From Dehalococcoidia bacterium (GTDB lineage Bacteria; Chloroflexota; Dehalococcoidia; Lucifugimonadales; Lucifugimonadaceae): a stretch of 64,000 nt of DNA. The stretch covers positions 48,203-112,202 of the forward strand of contig DUCO01000018.1 in NCBI GenBank assembly GCA_012959765.1, in the 5' to 3' direction. The notes beneath the pieces were generated by a model. That model was not told where the DNA came from, did not search any database, and saw only the letters and a list, made by a program, of their open reading frames with translations. Positions 63,230 to 64,000 of the stretch are shown in pieces. Position 1 is the stretch's first letter, and every line of letters starts with the position of its first letter. Position numbers and translations under genes: made by a program.

Positions 63230-63619
63230 GTGGGAAGTGGGATTGAGTCCTGGTAAGCGCTGGTCAGCCCGTGCCTGATAGTGTTTGCGCAGGGGGTCTG
63301 CGGATTATAGCTTTCCACTCTGTCATTGCGAGGAGCCTGCCCTGAGGCGACGTGGCAATCGTCATCATTCGCAATTTACTTATGATTCAGGAGTGGGTGT
63401 AAACGCGTGGGCGCCAAGGATGTCTTAGGCATGGCACGTGATGATTGATTCGATGCGATTTTCTTGCTGTTAACTGATTGCCACGTCGCCCCCCGAGCGG
63501 GCTCCTCGCAATGACAGAAATTCCCCCTCGACTCCCGCACCAGCCACCATTGACATACCTAGGAAGCCGATATATCGAGTAGCTAGGTATTCCGCCTGAA
63601 AAAGCAAGCACAACCAACT
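63230..63619. other. Intergenic region of about 390 bp between polA and the PadR-type gene
   Basis: Half of it is the family A element at 63321-63516. No gene is seen; it must hold divergent promoters for polA and the PadR-type gene, which I cannot locate by eye. Confidence 0.6.
63321..63516. repeat. Family A inverted-repeat element (196 bp)
   Basis: Left arm 63321-63360 (TGTCATTGCGAGGAGCCTGC then CCTGAGGCGACGTGGCAATC), right arm 63476-63516 inverted (GATTGCCACGTCGCCCCCCG then GCTCCTCGCAATGACA). The arms are almost fully complementary over 40 nt, the best pair of the three. Confidence 0.88.
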
Positions 63620-64000
63620 ATGACCACCGCCATAAAACCCACAAACAACCTCGCCAGCATCGACTACTGGCAGTCGCTGAACCGCAAAAGCCTTCTCAGG
63701 TTTTTTATGTTGCAGCAGTTGAGTCAGGGTCCGATGCACGGCTACGAAATAGCCACTCGCATCGCATTGTGCTGCGACGCACGACCCACCGACGCCATGA
63801 TCTCCCCGATGCTCAAAGAGTTAGAGTCTGGCGGCTATGTCGAACTAGAAACGTCCGTAATAAACAGTCGAAAGCGAAAAAACTACTCGCTTTCAGCACT
63901 GGGAATCGAGGCGTATCGAGCGTCAGCCCAGGCGTGGGCGAATGTTTTGCCACAACTTGAAACCGCCGTGAAAGAAGCAGGCGTCGAAACCGTCTGCTGC
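63620..64000 (+). CDS. PadR-family transcriptional regulator (3' end outside window)
   Basis: The frame from the ATG at 63620 is open to the last base (127 codons). It reads as a PadR winged helix: LRFFMLQQLSQGPMHGYEIA with the GPMHGYEI hallmark, then SPMLKELESGGYVELE and the wing SRKRKNYSLSALG, then a helix EAYRASAQAWANVL. About 20 N-terminal residues precede the domain. PadR proteins are usually 100-180 residues, so only the tail is probably missing. The ligand and target genes cannot be told. Confidence 0.85.
   Translation, partial: MTTAIKPTNNLASIDYWQSLNRKSLLRFFMLQQLSQGPMHGYEIATRIALCCDARPTDAMISPMLKELESGGYVELETSVINSRKRKNYSLSALGIEAYRASAQAWANVLPQLETAVKEAGVETVCC

Noticed and set aside
63769..63960. 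63-residue plus-strand frame near the right edge
   Set aside because: It is out of frame inside the PadR-type gene that runs from 63620 past the window end.
1..64000. CRISPR arrays, prophage, integrase or IS transposase
   Set aside because: No regularly spaced direct repeats, phage structural genes or transposase motifs were seen on either strand.

Overview
The window looks like chromosomal DNA of a free-living bacterium of moderate GC, most likely a marine Chloroflexota of the SAR202/Dehalococcoidia type. This assignment is an inference. It rests on several divergent enolase-superfamily genes packed with sugar-acid and oxidoreductase genes, the style of the housekeeping proteins, frequent TTG and GTG starts, and the lack of phage, plasmid, IS or CRISPR hallmarks. 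Only a database search could confirm it.

Layout. 1-2.2 kb: the end of an iron-type ABC permease gene and its ATPase. 2.2-6.5 kb (minus strand): a trypsin-like secreted protease, fabF and folC. 6.7-10.7 kb (plus): the TldD/TldE protease pair and a HEAT-repeat protein. 10.8-17.4 kb: a ROK kinase, an RGG-repeat protein, an epimerase, a Nudix hydrolase, a Kef-like antiporter and a SnoaL-like protein. 17.4-27.6 kb is a patchwork in which intact genes (dusB, a sulfatase, a cupin isomerase, an enolase-superfamily dehydratase, a Gfo/Idh/MocA oxidoreductase) alternate with broken ones: two head-to-head gene stumps, a frameshifted acetyltransferase, a phosphotransferase with two in-frame TAG codons, and a GATase-like gene with an in-frame TAA. 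The same stretch carries a peroxiredoxin-like gene whose active-site cysteine position is a TGA, a candidate selenoprotein.

24-34 kb is a carbohydrate-acid island: four enolase-superfamily enzymes of two types, a D-aminoacylase-like amidohydrolase, a Gfo/Idh/MocA oxidoreductase and an NAD-epimerase. Related genes return at 43-47.4 kb (amidase, an unusual SDR, two hydroxypyruvate-isomerase paralogues) and 56-57.8 kb (HpcH-type aldolase, mannonate-dehydratase-like enzyme). Together they suggest broad catabolism of oxidised sugars or related acids feeding pyruvate and C4 metabolism, consistent with nearby ppc and sucCD.

Housekeeping groups include the minus-strand rny / ymdB / PHP / plsY block (34.8-38.9 kb), rplY, an Rrf2 - ThiF/MoeB - cysteine synthase sulfur group (40.2-42.9 kb), ppc-pgpA (47.5-50.7 kb), sucCD (53-55 kb), tRNA-Ser(UGA), fpg and polA (58.6-63.2 kb), and a PadR-type regulator running off the right edge. 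Intergenic regions carry several families of dispersed palindromic repeats. One family forms three inverted pairs of nearly constant total length (183-196 bp). A histidine-kinase gene survives only as two scraps on opposite strands near 55.7 and 58.1 kb, suggesting a local rearrangement.
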